DNA of 64,000 bases, taken from positions 222,746 through 286,745 of the forward strand of contig NZ_BMML01000013.1 in the NCBI RefSeq assembly GCF_014645815.1, read 5' to 3'. Positions within the stretch are counted from its first letter, which is position 1, and every line of letters begins with the position of its first letter. This DNA is from Streptomyces fuscichromogenes (GTDB taxonomy: Bacteria; Actinomycetota; Actinomycetes; Streptomycetales; Streptomycetaceae). Below, in pieces: positions 26,076-33,834 of this stretch. The translations under genes were made by a program, and so were the position numbers. The notes beneath the pieces were generated by a model. The model was given only the letters and a program-made list of their open reading frames with translations. It did not search any database and was not told the origin of the DNA.

Positions 26076-26768
26076 TCAGGCCTGAGCTTCACGCAGCGCC
26101 CGGCGGCACAGCGTGTCCGCGCGGCGGGTGGTCTCCGGCAGGCGGTACTCAGGGGTGAGCGCGAGCGTGTGGGCGCAGGCGTTGTCGAGGCTCACCCGGT
26201 GGCCGACGGAGACGAACACCGGTTTCACGGCCGCCCGGGTACGCAGGGCGCGGCCGACCTCCTCGGCGCCGGCGAGCAGCGGCGCGTGGCTGCCGCGCGG
26301 GGCGTCCGGGTCGTCGTACGCGAAGGTGAAGGGATTCTTGGCGACGCCGACGGTGGGCAGGCCGGTCAGAACGCCCAGGTGGCTGGCGAGACCGAAGCGG
26401 CGCGGGTGGGCGAGACCGTAACCGTCGCAGACGACCAGACCCGGCGGACAGGGCAGGGCGTCGAGGGCGGCCCGTACGGTCGGGATCTCGCGGAAGGCGA
26501 GCAGTCCCGGCACGTACGGGAAGGAGACCCTGCCGACGGCGGTCGCCTCGGCGACGACGTCCAGGGTCGCCGCGTCCAGGACGACGGCCGCCGCGGCGAC
26601 CAGGTCGCGCTCGTCGTCGTAGGCCACGTCGACGCCGGTCACATGACCGGTGCCGGGCGCCGGGCCGGGCTCGTCGAGGACCACCCGCCCCCGCAGCCCG
26701 TCCTGCACCGCCAGTGCCTCGGCCTCGGTCGCGGGCCAGCCCGCGGGTACGCGTACGGTCGTCGTCAT
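26076..26768 (-). CDS. nfi: Endonuclease V (deoxyinosine 3' endonuclease)
   Basis: 230 residues, close to E. coli Nfi (223). The conserved motifs are present in order: GVDVAYDDE with the metal-binding Asp (near residue 47), SFPYVPGLLAFREIP with the Glu, VCDGYGLAHPRRFGLASHLGVL with the second Asp, and PTVGVAKNPF. The enzyme nicks DNA (or RNA) 3' to deoxyinosine and starts alternative repair of deaminated adenine. I chose the ATG at 26768 (MTTTVRVPAGWP); the frame continues upstream through arginine-rich sequence without homology. Confidence 0.93.
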   Translation of the reverse strand: MTTTVRVPAGWPATEAEALAVQDGLRGRVVLDEPGPAPGTGHVTGVDVAYDDERDLVAAAAVVLDAATLDVVAEATAVGRVSFPYVPGLLAFREIPTVRAALDALPCPPGLVVCDGYGLAHPRRFGLASHLGVLTGLPTVGVAKNPFTFAYDDPDAPRGSHAPLLAGAEEVGRALRTRAAVKPVFVSVGHRVSLDNACAHTLALTPEYRLPETTRRADTLCRRALREAQA

Positions 26769-26936
26769 GGTGGATACGAGCGTACGGCGTGCCACGCCCC
26801 GCGGATCCGCCCCGCCGAGGCGGCTGCGACGAGAACAGGCACCTCGACCGGGTTTCGCACCTCGGTCGCGGGGGTTCTTCCGGCGGTGGGACGGCACGTC
26901 CTCGGTGGACGTCCGGCTCGCGGTCCCGGACTCGCC

Positions 26937-26971
26937 GGAGGAGCGCGTTCGTTGTCGAGCGCGCTCTCCTC
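26937..26971 (-). terminator. Hairpin between the beta-propeller gene and the endonuclease V gene
   Basis: GAGCGCG and CGCGCTC form a perfect 7-bp stem, extended imperfectly by GGAG/CTCC-rich flanks, with a loop of about 12 nt. It sits 62 bp after the stop of the upstream minus-strand gene. The rest of the 264-bp gap shows nothing else. Confidence 0.4.
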
Positions 26972-27032
26972 GATGTGGTCGCACCGGCGTTCCCGGTTCG
27001 GGCCGGACCGGCGTGGAACGGGTGTCCGACGG

Positions 27033-28136
27033 TCAGTTCTCCAGGCGGGCCGCCCGTCCCTGTTCGCCGGCCGCCCAGCAGCTGAGGTCCGGTGTGCAGG
27101 TCACCGTGTCGTAGGAACCGGTGTCGACGGTCCGCCAGGTGCGGCCGCCGTCGGTGGTCAGGTCGGTGCCGGTGGGGCCGACGGCGAGCGCCGTGGTGCG
27201 GCTGTGCGGGAGCCAGGCCACGCCCGAGCGGTAGGCGGGCGGCGGGGTGGCGGCGGGCCGCCAGCTGCGGCCGCCGTCCGCGGTGACCGCGGCCGCCTGC
27301 GGTGAGGCCTGGTCGGCGCGGTAGTCCCCGCCGACCGCGAGGCCGTGGTCGCGGTCGCGGAAGGCGAGGGCGAAGACGCCCTTGGCCGGATCGCCCGCCG
27401 GGACCGTCGTGTCGGCGGCGGTCCAGGTCAGCCCACGGTCGGTGGAGTGCAGCACGCGCGCGTGGGCGCCGCCGCCGGTGGCCAGCCAGGCGTCCTTGGA
27501 CCCTGAGGTGACCAGGCACTGGCCGCTCGCCGCGAAGCCCGCCTCGCCGGCCAGGGCGGCCGGCATGCCGTCGTCCGGCAGCACGCGCCAGGAGCGGCCG
27601 CCGTCGCTCGTCGACAGGATGCGGAACCTCCCGTCGACCGGGTCGCTCATGGCCAGGCCGTGGCGGCGGTCGAAGAAGGCCATGCAGTCGTAGAAGGCGG
27701 CGGGGTCGGTGTTGCGGAAGGACTCCGTCCAGGTCCGGCCGCCGTCGTCGGTCCGGTAGACCCGGGACGCCTCGCCCTCGCCGATGGCCAGCACCACCGC
27801 GCGGCGCGCGTCGAACGCCTCGACGTCACGGAACTGGAGGTCGTCCGTACCCGGCGGAGAGACGTTCCGCCAGCTCGTCCCGCCGTCCGTGGTGCGCAGC
27901 ACGGTGCCACCGGTACCGGCCAGCCAGGCGGTGTTCCGGTCGACGGCGGCCAGGCCCCGGAACCGCACGTCCGGGGTGCCGGTGTCCTTGAGCACCCAGT
28001 GCGGCGCCCGTGTCGTGGCCTGCGCGGAACCGGCGGTCAGCGCGGCCAGCGCCGCCGTGCACGCCACCCCCACCGCGACCGCCCGGCCGGTACGTCGGGC
28101 TCGACCTGTGCGTCGCGTGCTCCCCAAGCGCCTCAT
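27033..28136 (-). CDS. Secreted YCF48/BNR-type beta-propeller protein
   Basis: 367 residues. An Arg-rich start, VAVGVACTAALAALTAGSAQA, forms a signal peptide cleaved after AQA. The rest consists of repeated beta-propeller blades with the Asp-box pattern S/T-x-D-G-G-x-x-W, for example TTDGGTSWRNV, TDDGGRTWTES, TSDGGRSWRVL, STDRGLTWTAA, TADGGRSWRPA and TTDGGRTWRTV, about one per 45-50 residues. Such proteins resemble YCF48/HCF136 and sialidase-like propellers, often called oxidoreductases in annotations without support. Two cysteines near the C-terminus (CTPDLSCWAAG) may form a disulphide. It probably acts as an extracellular scaffold or binding protein. Confidence 0.82.
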   Translation of the reverse strand: MRRLGSTRRTGRARRTGRAVAVGVACTAALAALTAGSAQATTRAPHWVLKDTGTPDVRFRGLAAVDRNTAWLAGTGGTVLRTTDGGTSWRNVSPPGTDDLQFRDVEAFDARRAVVLAIGEGEASRVYRTDDGGRTWTESFRNTDPAAFYDCMAFFDRRHGLAMSDPVDGRFRILSTSDGGRSWRVLPDDGMPAALAGEAGFAASGQCLVTSGSKDAWLATGGGAHARVLHSTDRGLTWTAADTTVPAGDPAKGVFALAFRDRDHGLAVGGDYRADQASPQAAAVTADGGRSWRPAATPPPAYRSGVAWLPHSRTTALAVGPTGTDLTTDGGRTWRTVDTGSYDTVTCTPDLSCWAAGEQGRAARLEN

Positions 28137-28225
28137 GGCGCGCGAAGCTAGCCGACTGTCCCGGCGCCGTCCAGAGGGCCCGGCAGCCCCGCGCGCCAGG
28201 TAAGCCCCGGGTGTGAATGCGGCCG

Positions 28226-28239
28226 GTGACAGAGGTCAC
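28226..28239. promoter_or_regulatory. GTGAC-N4-GTCAC palindrome upstream of the SsgA-like gene
   Basis: Perfect 5-bp arms with a 4-bp spacer lie 101 bp before the TTG start of the sporulation-type gene, in the 203-bp divergent gap. This is a possible operator, and chance occurrence is not excluded. Confidence 0.3.
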
Positions 28240-28339
28240 TCGCGCTTCGCGTGCACGGATCGGCCGCTTCCGTCGTCTCATCGAGTGCCAGGTCTCACCC
28301 ACCCGGAGATCCGTACCACCGTCACGAGGGAGCAAGGCG

Positions 28340-28756
28340 TTGTCCACCGTCATCGAGCAACCCGTAGAGGCCCGCCTGGTCGCCGCGTCACCGCGCATGC
28401 CGAGCATCCCCGCCACCCTGCGCTACGACCGCGAGGACCCCTTCGCCGTGCGCATGACCTTCCCGGCGCCGGCCACCCTGGAGGGGGTCGACGTCTGCTG
28501 GACGTTCTCCCGCGAGCTGCTGGCGGCCGGGCTGCACGCGGCCGAGGGCAACGGCGACGTCCGGGTGCGGCCGTACGGCTACGACCGGACCGTGCTGGAG
28601 TTCCACGCCCCCGAGGGCACCGCCGTCATCCATGTGCGCACGGGCGAGATTCGCCGGTTCCTGGAGGCGACCGGCGACCTGGTCCCCACCGGTCTCGAAC
28701 ACCTCCAGCTGGACCTGGACCACGACCTGGCCGAGCTGATCCGGGACGCCTGCTGA
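28340..28756 (+). CDS. ssgD: SsgA-like protein (SALP), SsgD type
   Basis: 138 residues. The SALP fold features are visible: IPATLRYDREDPFAVRMTFPAPATLEGVDVCWTFSRELLAAGLH at the front, GNGDVRVRPYGYDRTVLEFHAPEGTAVIHV in the middle, and HLQLDLDHDLAELIRDAC at the end. SALPs occur in morphologically complex actinomycetes and act in cell division and sporulation-wall control. The N-terminus STVIEQPVEARLVAA agrees with what I recall of S. coelicolor SsgD, so I give that name with caution. The start is the TTG at 28340, which has GAGGGAG about 8 bases upstream; longer in-frame ATG starts give no homology. It is convergent with the PEP-mutase-like gene, only 18 bp away. Confidence 0.85.
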   Translation: MSTVIEQPVEARLVAASPRMPSIPATLRYDREDPFAVRMTFPAPATLEGVDVCWTFSRELLAAGLHAAEGNGDVRVRPYGYDRTVLEFHAPEGTAVIHVRTGEIRRFLEATGDLVPTGLEHLQLDLDHDLAELIRDAC

Positions 28757-28774
28757 CCTGGAGCCTGTCCGGAC

Positions 28775-29617
28775 CTAGCGCTCCCGCGCCAGCAGGGCGT
28801 TGAGCTCGCCGTAGTCGAGCCCGCCCGCGAGCGACCCGTACGTTCCGGCGTCCAGCAGCTCCCGCGCGGCGCGGCGGACGGCCGCGTGCGCGGCCTCGAC
28901 CAGGCCGGAGCCTGCGCTGATCCGCGCCACGCCCAGGGCGGCCAGTTCGGCGACGGACGGCGCACCGGGGCCCACCAGCACGTTGAGCGGTCCGTCCACG
29001 CCATCGACCAGCACCGCCACCGTCTCCCGGTCGACCACCCCAGGGACGAAGATCCCGTCGGCGCCCGCGGCCCGGAACGCGGCAGCCCGCTCCAGGGTGG
29101 CGTCCACTCCCCCGGCGGCGCGCAGGAACGTGTCGATCCGGGCGTTCACGAACAGGGGCACGCCCTCTTTGTCGGCAGCCTCACGCGCCGCGGCGATGCG
29201 CTCGGCCTGCCCGGCGACCGACCGCAGCGGTCCGTTCCCCGCCTCGTCGCCGTAGAGCGCGTCCTCGATGTTGACGCCCACCGCCCCCACCGCGAGCACC
29301 GCGCGGACGGTGTCGGCGACGCCCTCCGGGTCGCGGGCGTACCCGCTCTCGATGTCGGCGCTGACCGGAACCCGGACGGTGGCGACGACCCGCCCGACGG
29401 CCTCCAGCGCGTGCTCCCGGTCCAGCCGGTCGCCGTCGGCGACGCCGAGGGCCCAGGCGAGCCCGGCGCTGGTGGTCGCCACCGCGGCGGCGCCCGCGTC
29501 CTCGGCGAGCCGTGCGCTCACCGCGTCCCAGGCGTTCGGCAGGACGAGCGGCCGCCCCTTGACGTGCAGGGCGTGGAAGGCGAGGGCGCGATCGCGCAGG
29601 GTGTCCGGGTTCGTCAT
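28775..29617 (-). CDS. Isocitrate lyase / PEP mutase superfamily protein
   Basis: 280 residues forming the phosphoenolpyruvate mutase-type barrel. Visible are PLVLPNAWDAVSARLAEDAGAAAVATTSAGLAWALG near the start, VSADIESGYARDPEGVADTVRAVLAVGAVGVNIEDAL with the metal-binding acidic residues (near 95-130), and FVNARIDTFL. The KKCGH-type lyase motif of true isocitrate lyase is absent. Members cleave or rearrange 2-oxo/2-hydroxy acid C-C or C-P bonds (2-methylisocitrate lyase, oxaloacetate hydrolase, PEP mutase), and the substrate cannot be told. It is monocistronic. Confidence 0.85.
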   Translation of the reverse strand: MTNPDTLRDRALAFHALHVKGRPLVLPNAWDAVSARLAEDAGAAAVATTSAGLAWALGVADGDRLDREHALEAVGRVVATVRVPVSADIESGYARDPEGVADTVRAVLAVGAVGVNIEDALYGDEAGNGPLRSVAGQAERIAAAREAADKEGVPLFVNARIDTFLRAAGGVDATLERAAAFRAAGADGIFVPGVVDRETVAVLVDGVDGPLNVLVGPGAPSVAELAALGVARISAGSGLVEAAHAAVRRAARELLDAGTYGSLAGGLDYGELNALLARER

Positions 29618-29808
29618 GCGGACGACTCAACCAGCCGGGACGGGGCGGACGCTGGCAGGAATCCGCCATGAACGTGATCCGCCGGGAACGACGTGACATG
29701 GACGGTCGCCGACGCGCAACGAACCGACACCCAGGCGGTACGGGACGACGCCGACACGGCTCGCGCAGACGCCGGCGCGGCGCGGACGGGCGCCGGCAGC
29801 TAATTGCG
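29618..29808. other. Intergenic stretch without a supported gene
   Basis: Arg-rich frames run through this segment but show no homology-like pattern and no ribosome site. Together with the promoter and leader below it makes up the 438-bp gap before the second ABC-F gene. Confidence 0.5.
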
Positions 29809-29837
29809 TTGACACCCCCGGTGGCTCCTCCTAGCGT
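29809..29837 (+). promoter_or_regulatory. Strong housekeeping-type promoter of the ABC-F gene
   Basis: TTGACA (29809-29814) and TAGCGT (29832-29837) are separated by 17 bp, an almost consensus HrdB promoter. The AT-rich TAATTG lies immediately upstream of the -35, as in WhiB7/WblC-activated promoters of antibiotic-response genes. Predicted transcription start is near 29844, giving a leader of about 210 nt before the ATG at 30056. WblC control is inference. Confidence 0.65.
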
Positions 29838-29874
29838 TGATCTCGCTTCTGTTGCCGCCGATTGGAGAAGGACG

Positions 29875-29886
29875 TTGCTCGTCTGA
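29875..29886 (+). CDS. Possible 3-codon leader peptide (uORF)
   Basis: GGAGAAGG (29864-29871) is followed, with correct spacing, by TTG-CTC-GTC-TGA, a minimal ORF encoding Met-Leu-Val. It lies about 30 nt downstream of the predicted transcription start and just ahead of the competing stems. Such ORFs in ABC-F and erm leaders sense stalled ribosomes. No initiation evidence exists beyond the Shine-Dalgarno match. Confidence 0.5.
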   Translation: MLV

Positions 29887-29893
29887 GGTCCTG

Positions 29894-30015
29894 AGACACC
29901 GCGTCACACCCGTGAGGTGTGTCTGTGGCGTTCGACCTCGGCGTGTGAGCCGTCCTCCCGGTGCAGGAGATCTCCCTGGCCCTCCCGGCTTCCGCCTCGC
30001 GGTGTCTCGACACGC
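29894..30015 (+). promoter_or_regulatory. Attenuator-like structured leader of the ABC-F gene
   Basis: AGACACC (29894-29900) can pair perfectly with GGTGTCT (30001-30007). CACACC (29905-29910) can instead pair with GGTGTG (29916-29921), and GTGT/ACAC around 30002-30013 makes a late hairpin flanked by CGCG. These pairings are partly mutually exclusive, as in ribosome-mediated attenuation. The prediction was made by eye, without folding energies. Confidence 0.5.
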
Positions 30016-30055
30016 GTCTGCCCACCCCGACACCGCGAGCAACCGCGAGGCGCCC

Positions 30056-31693
30056 ATGTCCGCATCCGTCACCGTCACCTCCCTGTCCTTCGCCTGGCCC
30101 GACGGCTCCCCCGTCTTCGAGGGCCTTGACATCTCCTTCGGCCCCGGCCGCACCGGCCTGGTCGGCGTCAACGGGTCGGGGAAATCAACGCTCCTGAAGC
30201 TCGTCGCCGGTGAGCTCACCCCGTCCGACGGCACCGTGAAGGTGGCCGGCGAGGTCGGCTGCCTCCCGCAGAACGTCGCGCTCGACACCGGGCTGCGCGT
30301 CGACCAGGTGCTCGGCATCGCCGCCCGGCGGGCCGCGCTGCACGCCATCGAGGCAGGTGACGTCTCCGAGCGGCACTTCGAGACGGTCGGCGACGACTGG
30401 GACGTCGAGGAGCGCGCCCTGGTCACCCTCGGCGAACTCGGCCTCGGCCACATCGGCCTGGACCGGACCGTCGGCGAGGTGTCCGGCGGCGAGTCGGTAC
30501 TGCTGCGACTGGCCGCGCTGCTGCTGCGGCGCCCGGACGTGCTGCTGCTCGACGAGCCCACCAACAACCTGGACCTGTACGCCCGCAGGCGGCTGTACAC
30601 GGCCGTCGCGTCCTGGCCGGGCGTGCTGATCGTGGTCAGCCACGACCGCGAACTCCTCGACCTGGTCGACCAGATCGCCGACCTGCGCACCGGAGAGGTC
30701 ACCTGGTACGGCGGCAACTTCTCGGCGTACGAGGAGGCGCTCGCCGTCGAACAGGAGGCGGCCGAGCGCATGGTGCGGGTCGCCGAGGCCGATGTCCGCA
30801 AGCAGCAGCGCGAACTGTCCGACGCCCAGGTCAAACTGGCCCGCCGCAAGCGGTACGGGCAGAAGATGTTCGAGCAGAAGCGGGAGCCGAAGATCGTCAT
30901 GGGGGCGCGCAGACGCGCGGCCCAGGAGTCCGCGGGCAAGCACCGCATCATGCACGAGGAACGGCTCAGCGAGGCGAAGGAGCGACTGGACGAGGCCGTG
31001 GAGGCGGTGCGGGACGACGACGAGATCCGCGTCGAGCTGCCGTACACAGCCGTTCCGCCGGGCCGCAACGTGCTGACGCTGGAGAACCTGGAGCTCGCGC
31101 ACGGCTCGCGGGTGAAGGGGATCCTGGATCTGCGCGGGCCCGAGCGGATCGCGCTGATCGGGCGCAACGGCGCGGGCAAGACGACGCTGCTGCGGACGAT
31201 CGCCGGGGAGCTGGCGCCGGTCGCGGGCGAGGCGCACGCGCACGTGCCGCTGCGTTTCCTGCCACAGCGGCTGGACGTCCTCGACGACGGGCTGACCGTC
31301 GCCGAGAACGTGGCCCGGTTCGCGCCGGACGCCGGCAACAACCGGATCCGGGCGCGGCTGGCCCGCTTCCTGTTCCGGGGCGCGCGCGCCGACCAGAGGG
31401 CGGGGACGCTCTCCGGCGGCGAACGGTTCCGGGCGGCGCTGGCCGCGCTGCTGCTGGCCGAGCCCGCCCCGCAGCTGCTGATGCTGGACGAGCCGACGAA
31501 CAACCTCGACATGGCGAGCGTCCGGCAGCTCACCTCGGCCCTGGAGGCGTACGCGGGCGCCCTGATCGTGGCCAGTCACGACCTGCCGTTCCTGGAGTCG
31601 ATCGGGATCACCCGGTGGCTGCTGATGACGGACGGGGAGCTGACGGGCACGACACCGGACGAGGTGGCCGGTCTCGGGGAGGGCACAGCCTGA
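30056..31693 (+). CDS. ABC-F family ATPase with long regulatory leader
   Basis: 545 residues, two ABC domains and no membrane part. The Walker A motifs are GVNGSGKST (near residue 39) and GRNGAGKTT (near 370). Signatures are VSGGESVLLRL and LSGGERFRAAL, and the Walker B regions are DVLLLDEPTNNLDL and QLLMLDEPTNNLDM. The inter-domain linker (about 235-330) is highly charged, with QKMFEQKREPKIVMGARRRAAQESAGKHR. The sequence differs clearly from the first ABC-F gene of the window. The leader with promoter, uORF and competing stems suggests antibiotic induction, so an antibiotic-resistance ABC-F is a reasonable guess. The frame is open further upstream, but the ATG at 30056 precedes the conserved beta strand. 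Confidence 0.92.
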   Translation: MSASVTVTSLSFAWPDGSPVFEGLDISFGPGRTGLVGVNGSGKSTLLKLVAGELTPSDGTVKVAGEVGCLPQNVALDTGLRVDQVLGIAARRAALHAIEAGDVSERHFETVGDDWDVEERALVTLGELGLGHIGLDRTVGEVSGGESVLLRLAALLLRRPDVLLLDEPTNNLDLYARRRLYTAVASWPGVLIVVSHDRELLDLVDQIADLRTGEVTWYGGNFSAYEEALAVEQEAAERMVRVAEADVRKQQRELSDAQVKLARRKRYGQKMFEQKREPKIVMGARRRAAQESAGKHRIMHEERLSEAKERLDEAVEAVRDDDEIRVELPYTAVPPGRNVLTLENLELAHGSRVKGILDLRGPERIALIGRNGAGKTTLLRTIAGELAPVAGEAHAHVPLRFLPQRLDVLDDGLTVAENVARFAPDAGNNRIRARLARFLFRGARADQRAGTLSGGERFRAALAALLLAEPAPQLLMLDEPTNNLDMASVRQLTSALEAYAGALIVASHDLPFLESIGITRWLLMTDGELTGTTPDEVAGLGEGTA

Positions 31694-31735
31694 CAACGGG
31701 GGTTTTGTCGACACGGACCCGCCCTGCATGATGGC

Positions 31736-31765
31736 GGTCCGGCGCCCCGCCATGGGCGCCGGACC
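31736..31765 (+). terminator. 12-bp perfect hairpin between ABC-F and DDAH genes
   Basis: Arms GGTCCGGCGCCC and GGGCGCCGGACC are separated by a 6-nt loop. The hairpin starts 43 bp after the ABC-F stop and ends 24 bp before the DDAH start. It is most likely the ABC-F terminator, but its closeness to the next start could also affect DDAH expression. Confidence 0.7.
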
Positions 31766-31789
31766 GAACCCCGACCCCGGAGACCCGTC

Positions 31790-32566
31790 GTGCCCAGCAA
31801 GAAGGCCCTCGTCCGCCGCCCCAGCCCACGCCTCGCCGAAGGCCTGGTGACGCACGTCGAGCGGGAGAAGGTCGACGTCGAGCTCGCCCAGGAGCAGTGG
31901 GAGGCGTACGTGGAGACGCTGCGCACGCACGGCTGGGAGACCGTCGAGGTGGACCCGGAGGACGACTGCCCGGACTCGGTGTTCGTCGAGGACGCGGTCG
32001 TCATGTACAAGAACGTGGCGCTGATCACCCGGCCCGGTGCCGAGTCCCGGCGCGCGGAGACGGCCGGTGTCGAGGAGGCGGTGGCCCGCCTCGGCTGCTC
32101 GGTGAACTGGATCTGGGAGCCCGGCACCCTGGACGGCGGTGACGTCCTCAAGGTCGGCGACACCGTCTACGTCGGCCGCGGCGGGCGGACCAACGCGGCC
32201 GGGGTGCAGCAGCTGCGGGCCGCGTTCGAGCCGCTGGGCGCGCGCGTGGTCGCCGTACCGGTGAGCAAGGTGCTGCATCTGAAGTCGGCGGTGACCGCGC
32301 TGCCCGACGGAACGGTTCTGGGGCACATCCCGAACGTGGACCGGCCCTCGCTGTTCCCGGGCTTCCTGGCGGTGCCCGAGGACGCGGGCGCCCATGTGGT
32401 GCTGCTCGGCGGCGGGAAGGTGCTGATGGCGGCGAGCGCCCCGAAGACCGCGGAGCTGCTGACCGACCTCGGCCACGAGGTGGTCACGGTGGACATCTCC
32501 GAGTTCGAGAAACTGGAGGGATGTGTGACGTGCCTCTCGGTGCGGTTGCGGGAGTTGTACGCCTGA
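31790..32566 (+). CDS. ddaH: N(omega),N(omega)-dimethylarginine dimethylaminohydrolase
   Basis: 258 residues of the amidinotransferase/DDAH pentein fold. Visible are the N-terminal ALVRRPSPRLAEGLVTH, CPDSVFVEDAVVMYKNVALITRPGA with the substrate-binding acidic residues, EPGTLDGGDVLKVGDTVYVGRGGRTN, the catalytic His in VLHLKSAVTAL (near residue 162) and the catalytic Cys near the C-terminus in LEGCVTCLSVRLREL. The enzyme hydrolyses methylated arginines or arginine analogues to citrulline and amines. It starts with GTG at 31790. S. coelicolor has a characterised DDAH, which agrees with this family being present. Confidence 0.92.
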   Translation: MPSKKALVRRPSPRLAEGLVTHVEREKVDVELAQEQWEAYVETLRTHGWETVEVDPEDDCPDSVFVEDAVVMYKNVALITRPGAESRRAETAGVEEAVARLGCSVNWIWEPGTLDGGDVLKVGDTVYVGRGGRTNAAGVQQLRAAFEPLGARVVAVPVSKVLHLKSAVTALPDGTVLGHIPNVDRPSLFPGFLAVPEDAGAHVVLLGGGKVLMAASAPKTAELLTDLGHEVVTVDISEFEKLEGCVTCLSVRLRELYA

Positions 32567-32592
32567 CGGGTGATCGTTTCACCTCTTCGGCT

Positions 32593-32612
32593 CCGGGACC
32601 TGCGGGTCCCGG
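32593..32612 (+). terminator. Terminator hairpin after the DDAH gene
   Basis: CCGGGACC and GGTCCCGG form an 8-bp stem with a TGCG loop, 27 bp after the stop codon. Confidence 0.65.
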
Positions 32613-32677
32613 GGCCGGTCGGCGTGTCCCGATTCGCCCTGCACACCGGGCCTGATCAGCAGTCTTTACAGCGCACT

Positions 32678-32728
32678 TAACCTACGGCTTCGTAACCTAC
32701 GGATTCGTAGCCTACGATCGCGTAGGTT
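32678..32728. promoter_or_regulatory. Triple 15-bp repeat of TACG-N4-CGTA operators before the desaturase gene
   Basis: Three tandem 15-bp units begin at 32678, 32693 and 32708 (TAACCTACGGCTTCG, TAACCTACGGATTCG, TAGCCTACGATCGCG) and are followed by TAGGTTCC. Each unit plus the following TA contains a TACG-N4-CGTA dyad, and the last reads CCTACG-ATCG-CGTAGG with 6-bp arms. The array lies 65-115 bp before the start codon. It looks like a cooperative operator, probably for a TetR-type fatty-acid regulator encoded elsewhere. Confidence 0.75.
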
Positions 32729-32792
32729 CCGGCACCGCTCGCCGGTCTCCTCCCGCTCATCCGCTCTTGTTCGACGTCCCCATGGAGTTCTC

Positions 32793-33767
32793 GTGACGAT
32801 CACTTCTCCTCATCTCGGCAGCTCGTCCGCCTGGACCGACGCGCGGCTGCTGTACGCCCTGGAGGAAGTGGTCGAGAAGGAGCTGAACCGGCATCTGACG
32901 GTCGCCAAGGACTGGATGCCGCACGAGTACGTGCCGTGGACGGACGCCCGTAACTTCCCCGGTTTCTTCGAGGACGGACAGGCCTGGGGCAAGGAGCAGT
33001 CCAAGGTCACCGAGATCGGCCGGATCGCCCTGGTGGTGAACCTGCTCACCGAGGACAACCTGCCCAGCTACCACCACGAGATCGCCTCGCTGTTCGGCCG
33101 GGACGGCGCCTGGGGCACCTGGGTGCACCGCTGGACCGCCGAGGAGGGCCGGCACGGCATCGTGATGCGCGACTACCTGCTCGCCTCGCGCGCGGTCGAC
33201 CCGGACAAGCTGGAGCAGTTCCGGATGTCGCACATGAGCGAGGGCTTCGAGTCCGACAACCGGCACTCGATGCTGCACTCGGTCGCCTACGTCGCCTTCC
33301 AGGAACTCGCGACCCGCATCTCGCACCGCAACACCGGCCACCAGTCCGGCGACCCGGTCTGCGACCGCATGCTGGCCCGCATCGCGACCGACGAGAACCT
33401 GCACATGGTCTTCTACCGGAACCTGCTCAAGGCGGCCTTCGAGCTCGCCCCGGACCTGACCATGCAGGCGGTACGGGACGTCGTCGTCGACTTCCGCATG
33501 CCCGGCCACGGCATCCCCGGCTTCGAGCGCGCTGCCGCCCAGATGGCCATCGGCGAGGTCTACAACCTGCGCATCCACCACGACGACGTGCTCCAGCCGG
33601 TGCTGCGCCACCTGAAGGTCCTGGAGATCGACGGCCTCGGCCCGGAGGGCCTCAAGGCGCAGGAGGAACTCGGCCTGTTCATGGGCGGGCTGAACGAGGA
33701 GGCCTCGAAGTTCGACGAGAAGCTGGCCGCGCGCAAGGCACGGATGGCGGCGCGCGCCGGCGCGTGA
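32793..33767 (+). CDS. Acyl-ACP desaturase (di-iron, stearoyl-ACP delta-9 type)
   Basis: 324 residues, soluble, of the FA_desaturase_2 type. The di-iron ligands are visible as EEVVEKELNRHL near residue 22, TAEEGRHGIVMRDYL (EExxH, near 111) and ATDENLHMVFYRNLL (DExxH, near 199). Overall it matches actinobacterial DesA-like proteins. It introduces a cis double bond in acyl-ACP with oxygen and ferredoxin, so it affects membrane fluidity. The ATG alternative is absent and GTG at 32793 follows GGAGTTCTC. The triple operator upstream suggests strong transcriptional control. A partial dyad after the stop (about 33782-33805) may terminate it. Confidence 0.92.
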   Translation: MTITSPHLGSSSAWTDARLLYALEEVVEKELNRHLTVAKDWMPHEYVPWTDARNFPGFFEDGQAWGKEQSKVTEIGRIALVVNLLTEDNLPSYHHEIASLFGRDGAWGTWVHRWTAEEGRHGIVMRDYLLASRAVDPDKLEQFRMSHMSEGFESDNRHSMLHSVAYVAFQELATRISHRNTGHQSGDPVCDRMLARIATDENLHMVFYRNLLKAAFELAPDLTMQAVRDVVVDFRMPGHGIPGFERAAAQMAIGEVYNLRIHHDDVLQPVLRHLKVLEIDGLGPEGLKAQEELGLFMGGLNEEASKFDEKLAARKARMAARAGA

Positions 33768-33834
33768 CGCCATGGCCGGCGGGCACCCGGAATTCCCGGT
33801 GCGCCCTGTCGGTGGCCTGCGGCATCATGCGCGC

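Noticed and set aside
29668..29886. 72-residue plus-strand frame before the second ABC-F gene
   Set aside because: Arg-rich, no ribosome site, and it crosses the strong promoter and the leader start.
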